From contig JAJDDV010000034.1 of the NCBI GenBank assembly GCA_029260135.1, positions 1 to 57,723 of the forward strand: a DNA stretch of 57,723 nucleotides. The letters are read 5' to 3'. The DNA is from Phycisphaerae bacterium (GTDB lineage: Bacteria; Planctomycetota; Phycisphaerae; UBA1845). The notes under the pieces were generated by a model. That model searched no databases. It was not told where the DNA came from and saw nothing but the letters and a program-made list of their open reading frames with translations. Both the position numbers and the translations under genes were made by a program. Positions 1-8,736 of this stretch are shown here, in pieces. How positions within the stretch are numbered: the first letter of the stretch is position 1; every line of letters begins with the position of its first letter.

Positions 1-1
1 G

Positions 2-1147
2 AGCGATGTCCATATCGAACCGGACCGTGACGGAACGCACATTCGGTATCGCATCGACGGTCATCTTCGTGAGATGCTCAAGCCTCCGCGTGGTGTCCAC
101 GCGGCGATCGTCTCGCGCATCAAGGTGATCGGCCGTATGGACATCTCCGAGAAGCGCCTTCCGCAGGAGGGGCGAGTCCATATCGTTGCGGATAGTCGTG
201 AGATCGACCTTCGGGTCTCGACGATGCCGACCGTCCTGGGCGAGAAGGTCGTGATTCGTATTCTGGACAAGGCCAATCTGAGCTTCGAGCTCGAGTCGCT
301 TGGTATTCGCGGCAAGGACCACGACGCCATCGAGGCGATGGTCCGCAGTCCGTATGGGCTGTTGCTGGTGACGGGTCCGACGGGAAGCGGCAAGACCACG
401 ACGCTCTATTCCGCCTTGGATCTTCTTCGCGATGAATCGAGGAATATCGTCACGATTGAAGATCCGGTGGAGTATCAGCTTCCGCTCGTCAACCAAGTCC
501 AGGTCAACGAGCGGGTCGGGTTGGACTTTCCGCGTGCGCTGCGTTCGATTCTTCGGCAGGACCCGGACGTCATCATGGTTGGTGAAATCCGCGATGAAGA
601 AACGGCTCGTGTGGCGATTCAAGCGGCGCTGACGGGTCACCTCGTTTTATCGACGTTGCACACGAATGACTGTCCGGGCGCGGTGATGCGTTTACTGGAT
701 ATGGGCATCGAGCCTTACCTGATCGCTCCGTCTGTTCTGGGATTTGTCGCACAGCGACTTGCGCGAACGATCTGCCCTTCTTGCGCGACCTCCTACTATC
801 CCTCGGACAGGCTACTTCGAAGCGTCGGTTGGGAGCATCGCACGGCAGAGCTGTTTCGCAAGGGGGAAGGGTGTCGGGAGTGCAGCAACACGGGATTTCG
901 CGGTCGTACCGGCGTTTACGAGATCATGATCCTGGATGCGGAAATCAAGCAGATGATTCAGCGAGGGACGTCTGAGGCCGACCTTCGTGTTTATCTCGCA
1001 CAGAACGGATGGCGCACGCTCCGTGAGACGGCCCTCGAACTTGTTGAGCGTCGCGAGTCGACGCTCGAGGAGGTTCTGCGGGTCACGCGGGCGGAGGCCT
1101 TGACGGTCGGGGATCCGACGGGCGAGGGGGTCGAGCAGACGTCATGA
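2..1147 (+). CDS. gspE: GspE/PilB-type secretion ATPase (5' truncated by window edge)
   Basis: Cytoplasmic hexameric ATPase that powers pseudopilus or pilus assembly. The reading frame is open from base 2, so the gene starts upstream; 381 residues are visible. It opens on the SDVHIEP motif that marks the end of the N2 domain. Walker A (GPTGSGKTTT) lies at about visible residues 125-134, then the Asp box (TIEDPVEYQ), Walker B (PDVIMVGEIRDEETA) and His box (GHLVLSTLHTND). A four-cysteine zinc module follows (ICPSC and GCREC), as in GspE/PulE. The stop overlaps the next start (ATGA), so it is translationally coupled to the platform protein. The GspE versus PilB choice is open: neighbours are PilMNO-like but the pilins look like GspG-K. 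Confidence 0.95.
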   Translation, partial: SDVHIEPDRDGTHIRYRIDGHLREMLKPPRGVHAAIVSRIKVIGRMDISEKRLPQEGRVHIVADSREIDLRVSTMPTVLGEKVVIRILDKANLSFELESLGIRGKDHDAIEAMVRSPYGLLLVTGPTGSGKTTTLYSALDLLRDESRNIVTIEDPVEYQLPLVNQVQVNERVGLDFPRALRSILRQDPDVIMVGEIRDEETARVAIQAALTGHLVLSTLHTNDCPGAVMRLLDMGIEPYLIAPSVLGFVAQRLARTICPSCATSYYPSDRLLRSVGWEHRTAELFRKGEGCRECSNTGFRGRTGVYEIMILDAEIKQMIQRGTSEADLRVYLAQNGWRTLRETALELVERRESTLEEVLRVTRAEALTVGDPTGEGVEQTS

Positions 1148-2361
1148 TCCTGACCTATGAAGCCGTGACCAAAGACGGGGAGCGCAAGACGGATACCGTT
1201 GACGCTCCTGATGTGAAGGAGGCGGTCGATCAACTTCGGCGTCGCGGTCTCTATGTCAGCCGCATCGAGGAGGCCTCGCGACCGGCGGCGAAAGTCCACG
1301 CCACACCGAAGAACGCCGACGGCATCCGCATGGGGCCCAAGGCGCTGGTCATTTTCACGCGACAGATGGCGATGCTACTTCGTTCCGGAAGCAGCGTTGT
1401 TCCGGCTGTTGCGGCCATACGTCGCCAGACGACGCGGCCGGCTCATGCGGCGTTGCTGGATTCGATCGTTGCCGACTTGGAACAGGGCGTGACGATGACC
1501 GAGACGTTGCGGAAACACCCGCGCACGTTCGACCCGGTCTACTGCGCCGTAGTTTCGGCCGGCGAGGCGAGCGCCACGTTGACGGAGATGTTCGAGCGCC
1601 TTGCGGTCATTGTCGGCAAACGGCGGGCGCTTCGGAGCCAGATCATCGGCGCGTGTGCGTACCCGGCGCTTCTGATCGTCATGTCCATCCACATTCTGTC
1701 TGCCTTGCTTCTGTTTGTGATTCCGCGTTTCTCTGGGATGTTCACGCAGCTCGGAGTCGATCCACCGGCTTCTACAAAGGTTTTGCTCTCCATCTCTACC
1801 ACGATCAGAGAGCAGTGGGTGATCCTTGCATCGGCCATTGTGCTGACGATCGCCGGCGTGGTTTACTCGCTCGTCAGTGCGGCGGGTAGACAGTGGCTGA
1901 GTGATATTCAATTGGGCATTCCTGTTCTGGGTCGACTTCGATCGGCGCTGATCCAGGCGCAGATTTTCCGGACGATGGGAACGCTTCTGGAGAGCGGCGT
2001 CGGCGTCCTGGATACGTTTGAACTGGCCCGCGAGTCGACGCGAAACCGCCACATTCAAGAGCTCTTCAGTGATCTGGAGGAAGTCGTAACGGCCGGCGGT
2101 TCCTTGGCGCCGGCCTTTGAAGGTTCCGGCATCGTTCAGCCCTATATCTGTCAGGCCATTCATACGGGCGAAGACAGCGGGAACCTGGGCGGTGCGTTGA
2201 CGTATGCCGCGGATCTTCTCGATGAAACGAATACGGAGTTGATTCGCACGACGTTGAAGCTACTGGAGCCGGCGATCTTGATCGGACTCGGGTTGGTGGT
2301 CGGCGTTGTGGCGATCTCGCTGTTCTTGCCGCTCTTCGACCTGACGGCGGCCATGCGGTAG
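1144..2361 (+). CDS. gspF: GspF/PilC-type inner membrane platform protein
   Basis: A 405-residue polytopic inner-membrane protein that couples the secretion ATPase to pseudopilin assembly. It shows the family pattern of two T2SSF helical domains (about residues 65-190 and 270-390). The first contains FTRQMAMLLRSG and the second FRTMGTLLESG, the repeated signature of GspF. Hydrophobic segments lie near 172-200, 222-245 and 373-397. Length is normal for the family (about 400). The start overlaps the ATPase stop by four bases. The next gene follows after 17 bases, so the operon continues. Confidence 0.95.
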   Translation: MILTYEAVTKDGERKTDTVDAPDVKEAVDQLRRRGLYVSRIEEASRPAAKVHATPKNADGIRMGPKALVIFTRQMAMLLRSGSSVVPAVAAIRRQTTRPAHAALLDSIVADLEQGVTMTETLRKHPRTFDPVYCAVVSAGEASATLTEMFERLAVIVGKRRALRSQIIGACAYPALLIVMSIHILSALLLFVIPRFSGMFTQLGVDPPASTKVLLSISTTIREQWVILASAIVLTIAGVVYSLVSAAGRQWLSDIQLGIPVLGRLRSALIQAQIFRTMGTLLESGVGVLDTFELARESTRNRHIQELFSDLEEVVTAGGSLAPAFEGSGIVQPYICQAIHTGEDSGNLGGALTYAADLLDETNTELIRTTLKLLEPAILIGLGLVVGVVAISLFLPLFDLTAAMR

Positions 2362-2378
2362 GCAGGGCGAACACAAAA

Positions 2379-3503
2379 ATGAACGTTCTTCTTCGCACTG
2401 TACGACGACGGACACTGATCGGGCTGGACATTGGCACCGGTGGCGCGCGTGCCGTCCAACTGACCCGGCGCGGCGACCGTCACACGATCGGGCCTGTGGC
2501 GGTCGGGACCTGGTCGCCGGAGACGACGGAAGACGGGAATCCGTCGGTGGAGGCACCGGGGAATCTCGGGGATCGTCTCTTGGGGCTACGGGGGCAGGAC
2601 ACGTTTCGCGGTCGTCGTGTGGTGACGGGCGTGAATCCTCCAGCCGTGACATTCCAGTCGTTGGATCTACCATCGTCCGTGTTCACTCAAAAGGACGCGA
2701 ACCTTCCACAGGTTGTGCGTTGGGAGATGGAACGCCTTCTCACCGAGAAGGCACAGCGCGTCGAGACGCGGCACTGGGCGTTGCCGAAACCACAGGCTCC
2801 TGCCGCCACCGCGATCGGTGTGGCCGCGGACCGCGCCGCCATCTTCGAGACCCTCGCCCATTGCCGCAAGGCCGGCCTTTCCTGCGTTCGCGTCGACGCC
2901 AGCGCGGCGGCGCTGGCGCGGTTCGGGGCTCGACTCCGACGATGGGAATCGAAGCACGTGTGGGGTGTGTTGGATATCGGACTCCTTGAGGCCCGTCTTG
3001 TGTTGTGCGCCGACGACACGCCTGTTTTGGTGCGCCGGGGGGGCGGGGGGGGGCACGCGTGGACGACACGGGTCGCGGAAGCCCTTCAGTTGAGTCTTTC
3101 GGCGGCTGATGTCCAGAAACGAGATCACGGGATTGCGCTGAATGGTCGCGGCGCGCGCCGCGAGACGGATGGACGGCCTGATCGGGACTCCCGAGGGCGA
3201 CTTCCCTCGATCCTCTTGGGCGCGCTGCGGAACGAACTTCGACACCTCGCCGCCGAAGTGAAGCGATCTTACGAGTATGTGCTGAGCTGCTATCCGCGTC
3301 GGCAAGCGGCGGATCTGATTCTCGTAGGCGGCGGCGCCGCGATGCGCAATCTTCCGGAATACCTCGGCGATGCGCTGGGCATTCCGGTTCGCCGTGCCTC
3401 GGACTACCTCGGAGACGCAGCGTGTCGGCTGCAGTGTTGCTGCAAGCCTGGATACGGTTTCGAGGACATCGCGTCCGCCGTCGGGCTGGCGATTGAACCG
3501 TAG
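2379..3503 (+). CDS. pilM: PilM-like actin-fold pilus assembly protein
   Basis: A 374-residue cytoplasmic protein with an actin/FtsA-like fold, expected to bind the N-terminal tail of the PilN-like protein encoded next. The phosphate-1 motif (IGLDIGTGGARAVQL) is at residues 14-28, and the adenosine motif (LILVGGGAAMRNL) is near the C terminus. Both match PilM. The middle carries a Gly run encoded by two G-tracts (7 and 9 G) that could slip; see the separate entry. The start ATG 17 bases after gspF fits the operon. The C-terminal end is close to the pilN start (7-base gap). GspL would be the type II counterpart, but the separate PilN- and PilO-sized genes that follow favour PilM. Confidence 0.85.
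   Translation: MNVLLRTVRRRTLIGLDIGTGGARAVQLTRRGDRHTIGPVAVGTWSPETTEDGNPSVEAPGNLGDRLLGLRGQDTFRGRRVVTGVNPPAVTFQSLDLPSSVFTQKDANLPQVVRWEMERLLTEKAQRVETRHWALPKPQAPAATAIGVAADRAAIFETLAHCRKAGLSCVRVDASAAALARFGARLRRWESKHVWGVLDIGLLEARLVLCADDTPVLVRRGGGGGHAWTTRVAEALQLSLSAADVQKRDHGIALNGRGARRETDGRPDRDSRGRLPSILLGALRNELRHLAAEVKRSYEYVLSCYPRRQAADLILVGGGAAMRNLPEYLGDALGIPVRRASDYLGDAACRLQCCCKPGYGFEDIASAVGLAIEP
3037..3053. repeat. Interrupted G-tract (7 G, C, 9 G) inside pilM
   Basis: Seven G (3037-3043), one C, then nine G (3045-3053). The tract encodes Arg-Gly-rich residues in the middle of the PilM-like protein. Runs of this length are prone to polymerase slippage, and a one-base change would frameshift the gene. 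It is in frame in this copy. Confidence 0.8.
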
Positions 3504-3510
3504 GATCATC

Positions 3511-4140
3511 ATGGTTGGCGTTAACCTCATTCCGGTCGACGTGCAGAACACGCAAAGGTGGCGTCGTCACTTTTCGGTCTGGCTTGCGCTGGTGTTGTCG
3601 GCGGCGGCCTTGCTGGTCGTTCCTGTCGTGATCGGGTGGGTCCGTCAGAGCGAAGCCAACCGTCTCGAGGCGCGAAATGACGAATTGCAGTCGTTACTCG
3701 CACGGAGGCGCGCGCAAGTGCGCTTCATCGAAGAACAAACGGAGGATGTTTCACTTCGGCTCGAGCGGGCGAACGCCTTGAAATCCAAGCGCGCCTGGTC
3801 GGGGGTTTTCGCCTCGATCGAAGAGCGTATGCCGAAAGGATGTTGGCTCACGTCGTGCGCTACGGACCCGTCTGCTCCTGCCGCGTCGGGAAGTCCCGGA
3901 CGACCTCGCGCGGCGAAGAAGACCGGGGACTCTCCGGAGCCTGACCGAAAGGCCATCATGCTCGAGGCTCCAAGGAAGCTCACGCTCACGGGATACGCCA
4001 CGGAGAGCGCGGAGCCTTATCAGTTCGTTTACAACCTGAAGAGCGCCGGTCTATTCAGCGAAGTCGCCATGAGAACGTCGCGTCTCGAGCCGGCGCTGCG
4101 TGGATCGTACTTTCGATTCGAATTGGTCTGTGAGTGGTAG
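3511..4140 (+). CDS. pilN: PilN-like bitopic membrane protein
   Basis: A 209-residue protein starting MVGVNLIP. The NLIP motif near the N terminus is the conserved PilN tail that docks into PilM. It is followed by one transmembrane segment (about residues 21-41) and a coiled-coil-like stretch (about 45-90). The periplasmic part ends in a ferredoxin-like-sized domain (residues about 145-205). A Pro/Ala-rich linker lies near residues 125-150. The frame stays open upstream to 3370 inside pilM, but ATG 3511 puts the NLIP motif at the terminus and follows the pilM stop by a few bases, so I chose it. Role: inner-membrane alignment subcomplex of the pilus or secretion machine. Confidence 0.8.
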   Translation: MVGVNLIPVDVQNTQRWRRHFSVWLALVLSAAALLVVPVVIGWVRQSEANRLEARNDELQSLLARRRAQVRFIEEQTEDVSLRLERANALKSKRAWSGVFASIEERMPKGCWLTSCATDPSAPAASGSPGRPRAAKKTGDSPEPDRKAIMLEAPRKLTLTGYATESAEPYQFVYNLKSAGLFSEVAMRTSRLEPALRGSYFRFELVCEW

Positions 4141-4730
4141 TCGTGTATCTGAACTCTCCCCATACAACGCGTTTCGTCGACATCATCGGTGCGAGCCTCT
4201 TTGCGCTGTGCATCGCTACGTCCGTTTGGCTACTGGCGTTCCACAACGACGAGACCAGCAAGCAGATCGGTGAACTGAAAGCCTGGATCCGAGCGGGGCA
4301 GCAAGACGCCGTTATCCTCCAATCGGCCAATACGAAGAAGAAGGCGATTCTCGCTTCTCAACAGACGACGCTCGCACAGACCGGACGTCTTCCGGAGCGG
4401 GCACCCATCGTGTCGTACTTCCGCACGCTGTCGAAGATTGCCGCCGCCCACAACTTGCAGGTCGTCCAACAACATCCGCTGTCAGAGCGATGGTACCCGG
4501 GCTTGTTGGAGCAGCGATGGTCCTATGAAGTCTCCGGACCGACCCTCAACTTGATCCGTTTCCTCAAGGCCATTGAGGACACAGCCTACTGGGCGGATGT
4601 CAGCCACCTCAAGATCGACCGCGGGAACGGACCGGACGAATCGGTGGTGCGCGAGCGCGTAGCGAACCTGACCATCAGTTTCTTTTCGTCGCCTCCGGTG
4701 GATCCCGACGACGACGCGGAAGGTACATGA
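4134..4730 (+). CDS. PilO-like membrane protein
   Basis: A 198-residue protein with one N-terminal transmembrane segment (about residues 16-36), a heptad-like helical linker (about 40-80), then a compact periplasmic domain with ISYF/SYFRTLSKIA and LNLIRFLKAIE segments. This matches the PilO layout (short tail, TM, coiled coil, ferredoxin-like fold). It starts with GTG overlapping the pilN stop; GTG 4143 is an alternative. It ends in an acidic tail. The role is inferred from position: PilN/PilO heterodimer of the alignment complex. A GspM-type name is also possible. Confidence 0.65.
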   Translation: MVVVYLNSPHTTRFVDIIGASLFALCIATSVWLLAFHNDETSKQIGELKAWIRAGQQDAVILQSANTKKKAILASQQTTLAQTGRLPERAPIVSYFRTLSKIAAAHNLQVVQQHPLSERWYPGLLEQRWSYEVSGPTLNLIRFLKAIEDTAYWADVSHLKIDRGNGPDESVVRERVANLTISFFSSPPVDPDDDAEGT

Positions 4731-5305
4731 TGGAGCCCAGGAAGAAGAAGACGTACCTCACGATCATCGCGATCGGCGGCGCCGCGTTGGCCGTCGACCG
4801 TTGCTTCCTGAGCCATCCGACGACCGTGACGATCGAAGCGGTCACTGCGGCCGATCTTCTCGCAAGTGAGCGTACACCTGTCGCACCTTCTGCTGCGCCT
4901 GAAGTGACCTTCGCCATCCCCGACCTACCGTTCCCTCGCAACTTGAAAACGTTCAGCCCTCGCTTGTCTATGCGTGATGTCTTTGCTCCACCGATGCTTC
5001 ACTCCGGTAAGAACCTGTCCCAGTCGTCCACAACGCGCGACGGAACCTCTGAGGCGTCGTCGGACGATTCTCACATGAGTCGTGCGGTGTTCGAGACGAA
5101 CGTACAACTCAACGGCGTCCTAATACACGAAGGTCTGAGAATAGCGGTTGTTGGTACCACATGGATTCGGATAGGACAGTCGCACCGCGGATGCACACTC
5201 GCGCGTGTGTCCGGAAACACGGCCCGTTTTTCGTGTGATGACGGCGACGCCGTTCTCAAAGTGAAGACCCACACGGCGCGCGCCGACGACGATGCCCATG
5301 ACTAA
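4727..5305 (+). CDS. PilP/GspC-like periplasmic protein
   Basis: A 192-residue protein with an N-terminal hydrophobic segment (about residues 8-25), a Pro-rich linker, the phrase RDVFAPP near residue 85, and a C-terminal small beta domain (about 120-180) with the pattern VQLNGVLIHEGLRIAVVG...IRIGQ. That is the homology-region pattern shared by PilP and GspC, which links the inner-membrane complex to the secretin. It overlaps the previous gene by four bases and ends the machine part of the operon. Similarity is by pattern only, so the exact family is uncertain. Confidence 0.55.
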   Translation: MMEPRKKKTYLTIIAIGGAALAVDRCFLSHPTTVTIEAVTAADLLASERTPVAPSAAPEVTFAIPDLPFPRNLKTFSPRLSMRDVFAPPMLHSGKNLSQSSTTRDGTSEASSDDSHMSRAVFETNVQLNGVLIHEGLRIAVVGTTWIRIGQSHRGCTLARVSGNTARFSCDDGDAVLKVKTHTARADDDAHD

Positions 5306-5376
5306 AGTGCGCGGTAGGCGGAAACGATATGTATCGTAGGGTTTACGGTACCCGCTGGGTACGAAGGAGAGTCAAC

Positions 5377-5928
5377 GTGTGGTCGAGGCAAACGATTCGA
5401 TTCATTAGCGAGTGTAGAACGATGACAACGAAATCGCGAACGCGAGCGTTCAGTCTGGTCGAGCTGGTAATTGTGGTTGTGATCATCGGCGTCATCGCAG
5501 CCATCGCGGTTCCGCGCATCAGCCGAGGTGCTCGCGGCGCCGGCGATTCCGCCTTGCGCGGATCACTGGCTGGACTACGGAACGCCATCGACATGTATGC
5601 TGCAGAGCACGGCGGCGATTACCCGGCGGGCAAGTTAGGTGACACGGCGACGACGCTCGTGGATCAGCTCACCAAGAAGACCGACAGTGGTGGCGCCGTC
5701 GGTACGACCGCGGGTACGCACATCTACGGTCCGTACCTCCGCGGGGGTTTCCCGCCACTGCCCGTGTGTGCCACCAAGGGTAAGACCACGATCAAGCTCG
5801 TCGCCGGGGCACCAACCTATCAGGCCACCGCAGAGGGCTGGGTCTACAGCACGGATACCGGCATGGTGATGGCCAACTGCAACGCCGGCGAGGAGGACGA
5901 AGCAACGGTAGACTACAACACCTACTAG
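5377..5928 (+). CDS. Type II secretion / type IV pilin, GspG-like
   Basis: A prepilin with a class III leader: the cleavage context RTRA|FSLVELVIVVVIIG has F+1 and E+5. It is followed by the hydrophobic helix, then a small soluble domain with YAAEHGGDYP, as in GspG-like pilins. It ends GWVYSTDTGMVMANC with a paired cysteine (CATKG and NC). I chose GTG 5377 because an AAGGAGAG Shine-Dalgarno sits five bases upstream; ATG 5422 would give a shorter 15-residue leader. The frame is open to 5329. Probably the major or a second pseudopilin of the cluster. A hairpin terminator follows at 6013. Confidence 0.85.
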   Translation: MWSRQTIRFISECRTMTTKSRTRAFSLVELVIVVVIIGVIAAIAVPRISRGARGAGDSALRGSLAGLRNAIDMYAAEHGGDYPAGKLGDTATTLVDQLTKKTDSGGAVGTTAGTHIYGPYLRGGFPPLPVCATKGKTTIKLVAGAPTYQATAEGWVYSTDTGMVMANCNAGEEDEATVDYNTY

Positions 5929-6012
5929 CGCATGTTGAGTCGGCGCTCCGGCTTGGTATCCACCGGACCGTGACGGCCTGTGCATGCGTGGTGTGGTGAC
6001 ATTCAAGAGAGC

Positions 6013-6054
6013 AACGGCCGCAAGCGAAGTAGCACAACCTCGTTTGCGGCCGTT
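6013..6054 (+). terminator. Hairpin terminator after first pilin gene
   Basis: Fifteen-base arms AACGGCCGCAAGCGA and TCGTTTGCGGCCGTT pair with one G-U wobble around a 12-base loop, followed by a short T-rich stretch (TCTTGT). It sits 85 bases after the pilin stop, so it may separate expression of the machine genes and first pilin from the minor pilins. Confidence 0.65.
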
Positions 6055-6128
6055 TCTTGTAACTGCGCCGGTCACCCGATTCGCGGCAGAGCTTGGGTGC
6101 GTAGAGCCAGTATAGGCGTCGTTCCCTG

Positions 6129-6400
6129 GACCGAACAAGACGGTCCTTCTGTCTTGTGGACCTGGTTGTCGGCGTGGTTATCATCGGGGTGATCGCGGCG
6201 ATAGCCGCTCCGTCGGGCTCGGTGGGTCCCAACGCCGGCACTACCGGACTCATCATGACGACCGCCGCCGTCATCCAGAGCAGTGTGGACGAAGGCTCAG
6301 AAGAACGTTGGCTGGGTGTACCATTATGAGACCGGTGAGATCGTCGCCCATACCGACGATCCAGACTGCCACGGCACTGATTATGGCCCCTGTCAATCGA
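6129..6400 (+). pseudogene. Decayed GspG-like pilin gene
   Basis: From 6129 one frame reads RTRRSFCLVDLVVGVVIIG then VIAAIAAP, clearly the prepilin cleavage region and hydrophobic helix of the neighbouring pilins. It has lost a start codon and has C for S and D for E+5. That frame closes at a TGA near 6330. In another frame, from about 6283, the text NVGWVYHYETGEIVAHTDD resembles the C-terminal GWVYSTDTGMVMANC of the upstream pilin. The central domain is largely missing and the two halves are out of frame. It reads as a third pilin copy lost by internal deletion and frameshift. Boundaries are approximate. Confidence 0.75.
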
Positions 6401-6467
6401 GTTGCTCGATCGTACGGATCCTGCCCGTCCTTCCCACGCTGTATCGTAGACTGTTTCCTGTAGGACT

Positions 6468-7025
6468 ATGACTACGCGACCACGCCAACTCGGACCGGTG
6501 CGCGCGCGCTCAGCGTTTTCGCTGGTCGAACTCGTCATGGTGGTGACGATCATCGGCATCGTCTCTGCCATAGCCGTTCCGCGCGTATCTGCCGCCGCGC
6601 AGAGTGCTTCCGCCAACTCACTGCGCCTGTCGATCGCCAACGTCCGCAAGGCCATTGATTCCTACTACGCGGAGCACAGCACCTACCCAGGTCGCAACCC
6701 TTCCACCAAGGCGGCTGACGGGACCAGGTTTGTTAACCAGCTGCTGCTCTACACTGACTACGATGGGAACACCAAGACTACGTACGGCTATCCGTTCATC
6801 TACGGACCGTACCTTCGCGCGCCCTTTCCGGCAAATCCGATCAACACGTTGACTACCGTGCACGTGAAGGCGACGCCAGCGGCCGTCGATCCGGCGGCGG
6901 GATCCGTCGGCTGGATCGCCGTTCTCTCTCACGGCTACTTCATGATTGCTGCGACCACGATTGAACTCGAGAACATTGGCGTCGAGGTCAAGTTCCGCAG
7001 CGACATGAGGGCGGAGACGCAATAG
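6468..7025 (+). CDS. Type II secretion / type IV pilin, GspG-like
   Basis: A 185-residue prepilin: a 16-residue basic leader, cleavage at RSA|FSLVELVMVVTIIG with F+1 and E+5, the long hydrophobic helix, then SYYAEHSTYPG, the GspG-like alphaC segment. It shares IYGPYLRxxFP with the pilin at 5377-5928, so the two are paralogues. The C-terminal half differs and lacks the paired cysteines. The start has AGGA a few bases upstream. Confidence 0.88.
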   Translation: MTTRPRQLGPVRARSAFSLVELVMVVTIIGIVSAIAVPRVSAAAQSASANSLRLSIANVRKAIDSYYAEHSTYPGRNPSTKAADGTRFVNQLLLYTDYDGNTKTTYGYPFIYGPYLRAPFPANPINTLTTVHVKATPAAVDPAAGSVGWIAVLSHGYFMIAATTIELENIGVEVKFRSDMRAETQ

Positions 7026-7108
7026 AGCTTCCCGGCGGCAACGCGGGATCGCCCGGGATCGTTCATTCGCTGGTTTGAATTCAATCGCGCGTTTTGGGGG
7101 AAGAGGCG

Positions 7109-7636
7109 ATGTGCGTCAGCTGTACATCCGTGCCGGACCCGGTATCCCGTCGGTCGGCCTTTACGCTCGTCGAGCTTGTTCTCGTCGTGGTGATTATCGC
7201 CGTCATCGCCGGCATCGCCACGCCGCGGTACGGCAGCGCTATCGCTCACCAACAGATTGACGCGGCCGTGCGACGGATCGAAACGGACCTTGCGCTCGTT
7301 CAACAACGAGCGAAGTTCTCCAGCACGTCTCAGACCATCCAGTTCGACGCCCTGAACGAATCCTACGGCGTGGTCGGCATGGTTGATCCCGATCATCCCG
7401 CCCGGATCTACAGGGTCGAGCTTTCGGTATCGCCTTATGATGCCGCGATTCACACCGTCGATTTTGGCGGAACCTCAGCCGTCACCTTCGACGGATACGG
7501 CGATCCGGACAACAAAGGAACGATCGTCATCAAAGTCGGCAATACGTATAAGACGATTACCGTGGGTGGTGGCGGTAAGCCCACCGTGAAGGAAGGCATC
7601 GTTCCACTTGTCACACTGCCCCCGCAAGTGGTCTGA
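7109..7636 (+). CDS. GspH-like minor pseudopilin
   Basis: A 175-residue prepilin with cleavage context RRSA|FTLVELVLVVVIIAVIAGIA. The downstream pattern (ATPRYGSAI, then RRIETDLALVQQRAKFSS) is typical of GspH/FimT minor pilins, which build the pseudopilus tip or initiation complex. A Gly-rich strand follows near residue 155. ATG 7109 has a GGGGGAAGAGG stretch just upstream; a TTG at 7094 is in frame but less likely. It ends one base into the next gene. Confidence 0.85.
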   Translation: MCVSCTSVPDPVSRRSAFTLVELVLVVVIIAVIAGIATPRYGSAIAHQQIDAAVRRIETDLALVQQRAKFSSTSQTIQFDALNESYGVVGMVDPDHPARIYRVELSVSPYDAAIHTVDFGGTSAVTFDGYGDPDNKGTIVIKVGNTYKTITVGGGGKPTVKEGIVPLVTLPPQVV

Positions 7637-8736
7637 TGCGCATGTCCTACCGACAACGACGTGCCGTCTCGCTTGTCGAGCTCACGCTCAGCACGTCCAT
7701 CGCGGCCGTTCTGATGGCGGGGATCGCGTCGGCGATGGTATTGGCCAGTCACGCCATTCCGGATCCGGAGAGTCCTCTGGCTTCCACGCTCGCCGGATAC
7801 CGCGCGGTGGAGGACATCGCCAACGAATTGCACACGGCACAGTCCTTCACTGAGTGGACGGTCAAGAGTGCCACGTTTGCGGTGGCCGATCGCGACGGGG
7901 ATATGCTCCCCGAGACCATCCGTTACGCGTGGTCGGGAACACCGGGTGATGCGGTTACGCGTGCTTATAATGGCGCGGCCGCCGCCGCGGTGGCAGCCAA
8001 TGTGAAGGACTTTTCTCTGGGCTACGGTCTTTCGAGCCTGACGGAAGACGTCCCGGGACCTCCGAATGAATCGACTCGCGTTCCCTTCGTTGTACTCTCG
8101 ACCGCGCCGGGTTTGACAACGAGTGTCATTTCAAGCACCCAGGGATTGGGAGAGTACTTCCACCCGAACGGTTTCAACAGCACACCGCTTCCGGCCGACG
8201 CCGTGAGCTGGAGTGTGGAGAGTGTTTTCTTCCGTGCGAGACAGACGGGAGCGGCGCTGGGAAAAACGCAGGTGACCGTCCACCCAGCCAACATCGACGG
8301 TACGCCGAACACGTCGACTGTGCTGGAAAGGGGTTTCCTGGATGAGGCGTTTCTCCCGGGGCCCACTTCTCCTCCTACGTACGCCATGACCAATTTCAAC
8401 TCCATGACGGGACTGTCACCCAAGAGTGGATTCTGCTTTACGTTAACGACGCTGAGTGACGATCCGTCTGTTGAAACGCAGCTTCACACCGGGCCGGTCA
8501 ACCTTCCCGGCTGCGGAATGCTCCGGTCCGCGGACGGAGGCGGCTCCTGGCAGATCAACACGTCACAAGGTCTTCGCTTCTCGGTCTATGGCAGGTACAA
8601 GACGCCGGGAGTCCCACAGCAGGTCATTCGCACCTTCTTGTCTCGGATCAGCATTGCGCTCCAGGTCGGAGGGACGGCAGATTCGCGCGTGGAGACCTCG
8701 GTGCAAGTGCTCAATGTACCGGAGGTGACGCCATGA
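7636..8736 (+). CDS. GspJ-like large prepilin-type protein
   Basis: A 366-residue protein with an N-terminal prepilin motif (RRAVSLVELTLSTSIAAVLMAGIASAM) in which E+5 is kept and position +1 is not the usual F. The large soluble part has YRAVEDIANELHTAQ, a GspJ-like helix, followed by a beta-rich domain of over 250 residues with no family I recognise. Its place between GspH- and GspI-like genes supports a minor pseudopilin role, perhaps at the tip. The extra C-terminal beta domain is longer than usual GspJ (about 200). Confidence 0.7.
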   Translation: MRMSYRQRRAVSLVELTLSTSIAAVLMAGIASAMVLASHAIPDPESPLASTLAGYRAVEDIANELHTAQSFTEWTVKSATFAVADRDGDMLPETIRYAWSGTPGDAVTRAYNGAAAAAVAANVKDFSLGYGLSSLTEDVPGPPNESTRVPFVVLSTAPGLTTSVISSTQGLGEYFHPNGFNSTPLPADAVSWSVESVFFRARQTGAALGKTQVTVHPANIDGTPNTSTVLERGFLDEAFLPGPTSPPTYAMTNFNSMTGLSPKSGFCFTLTTLSDDPSVETQLHTGPVNLPGCGMLRSADGGGSWQINTSQGLRFSVYGRYKTPGVPQQVIRTFLSRISIALQVGGTADSRVETSVQVLNVPEVTP

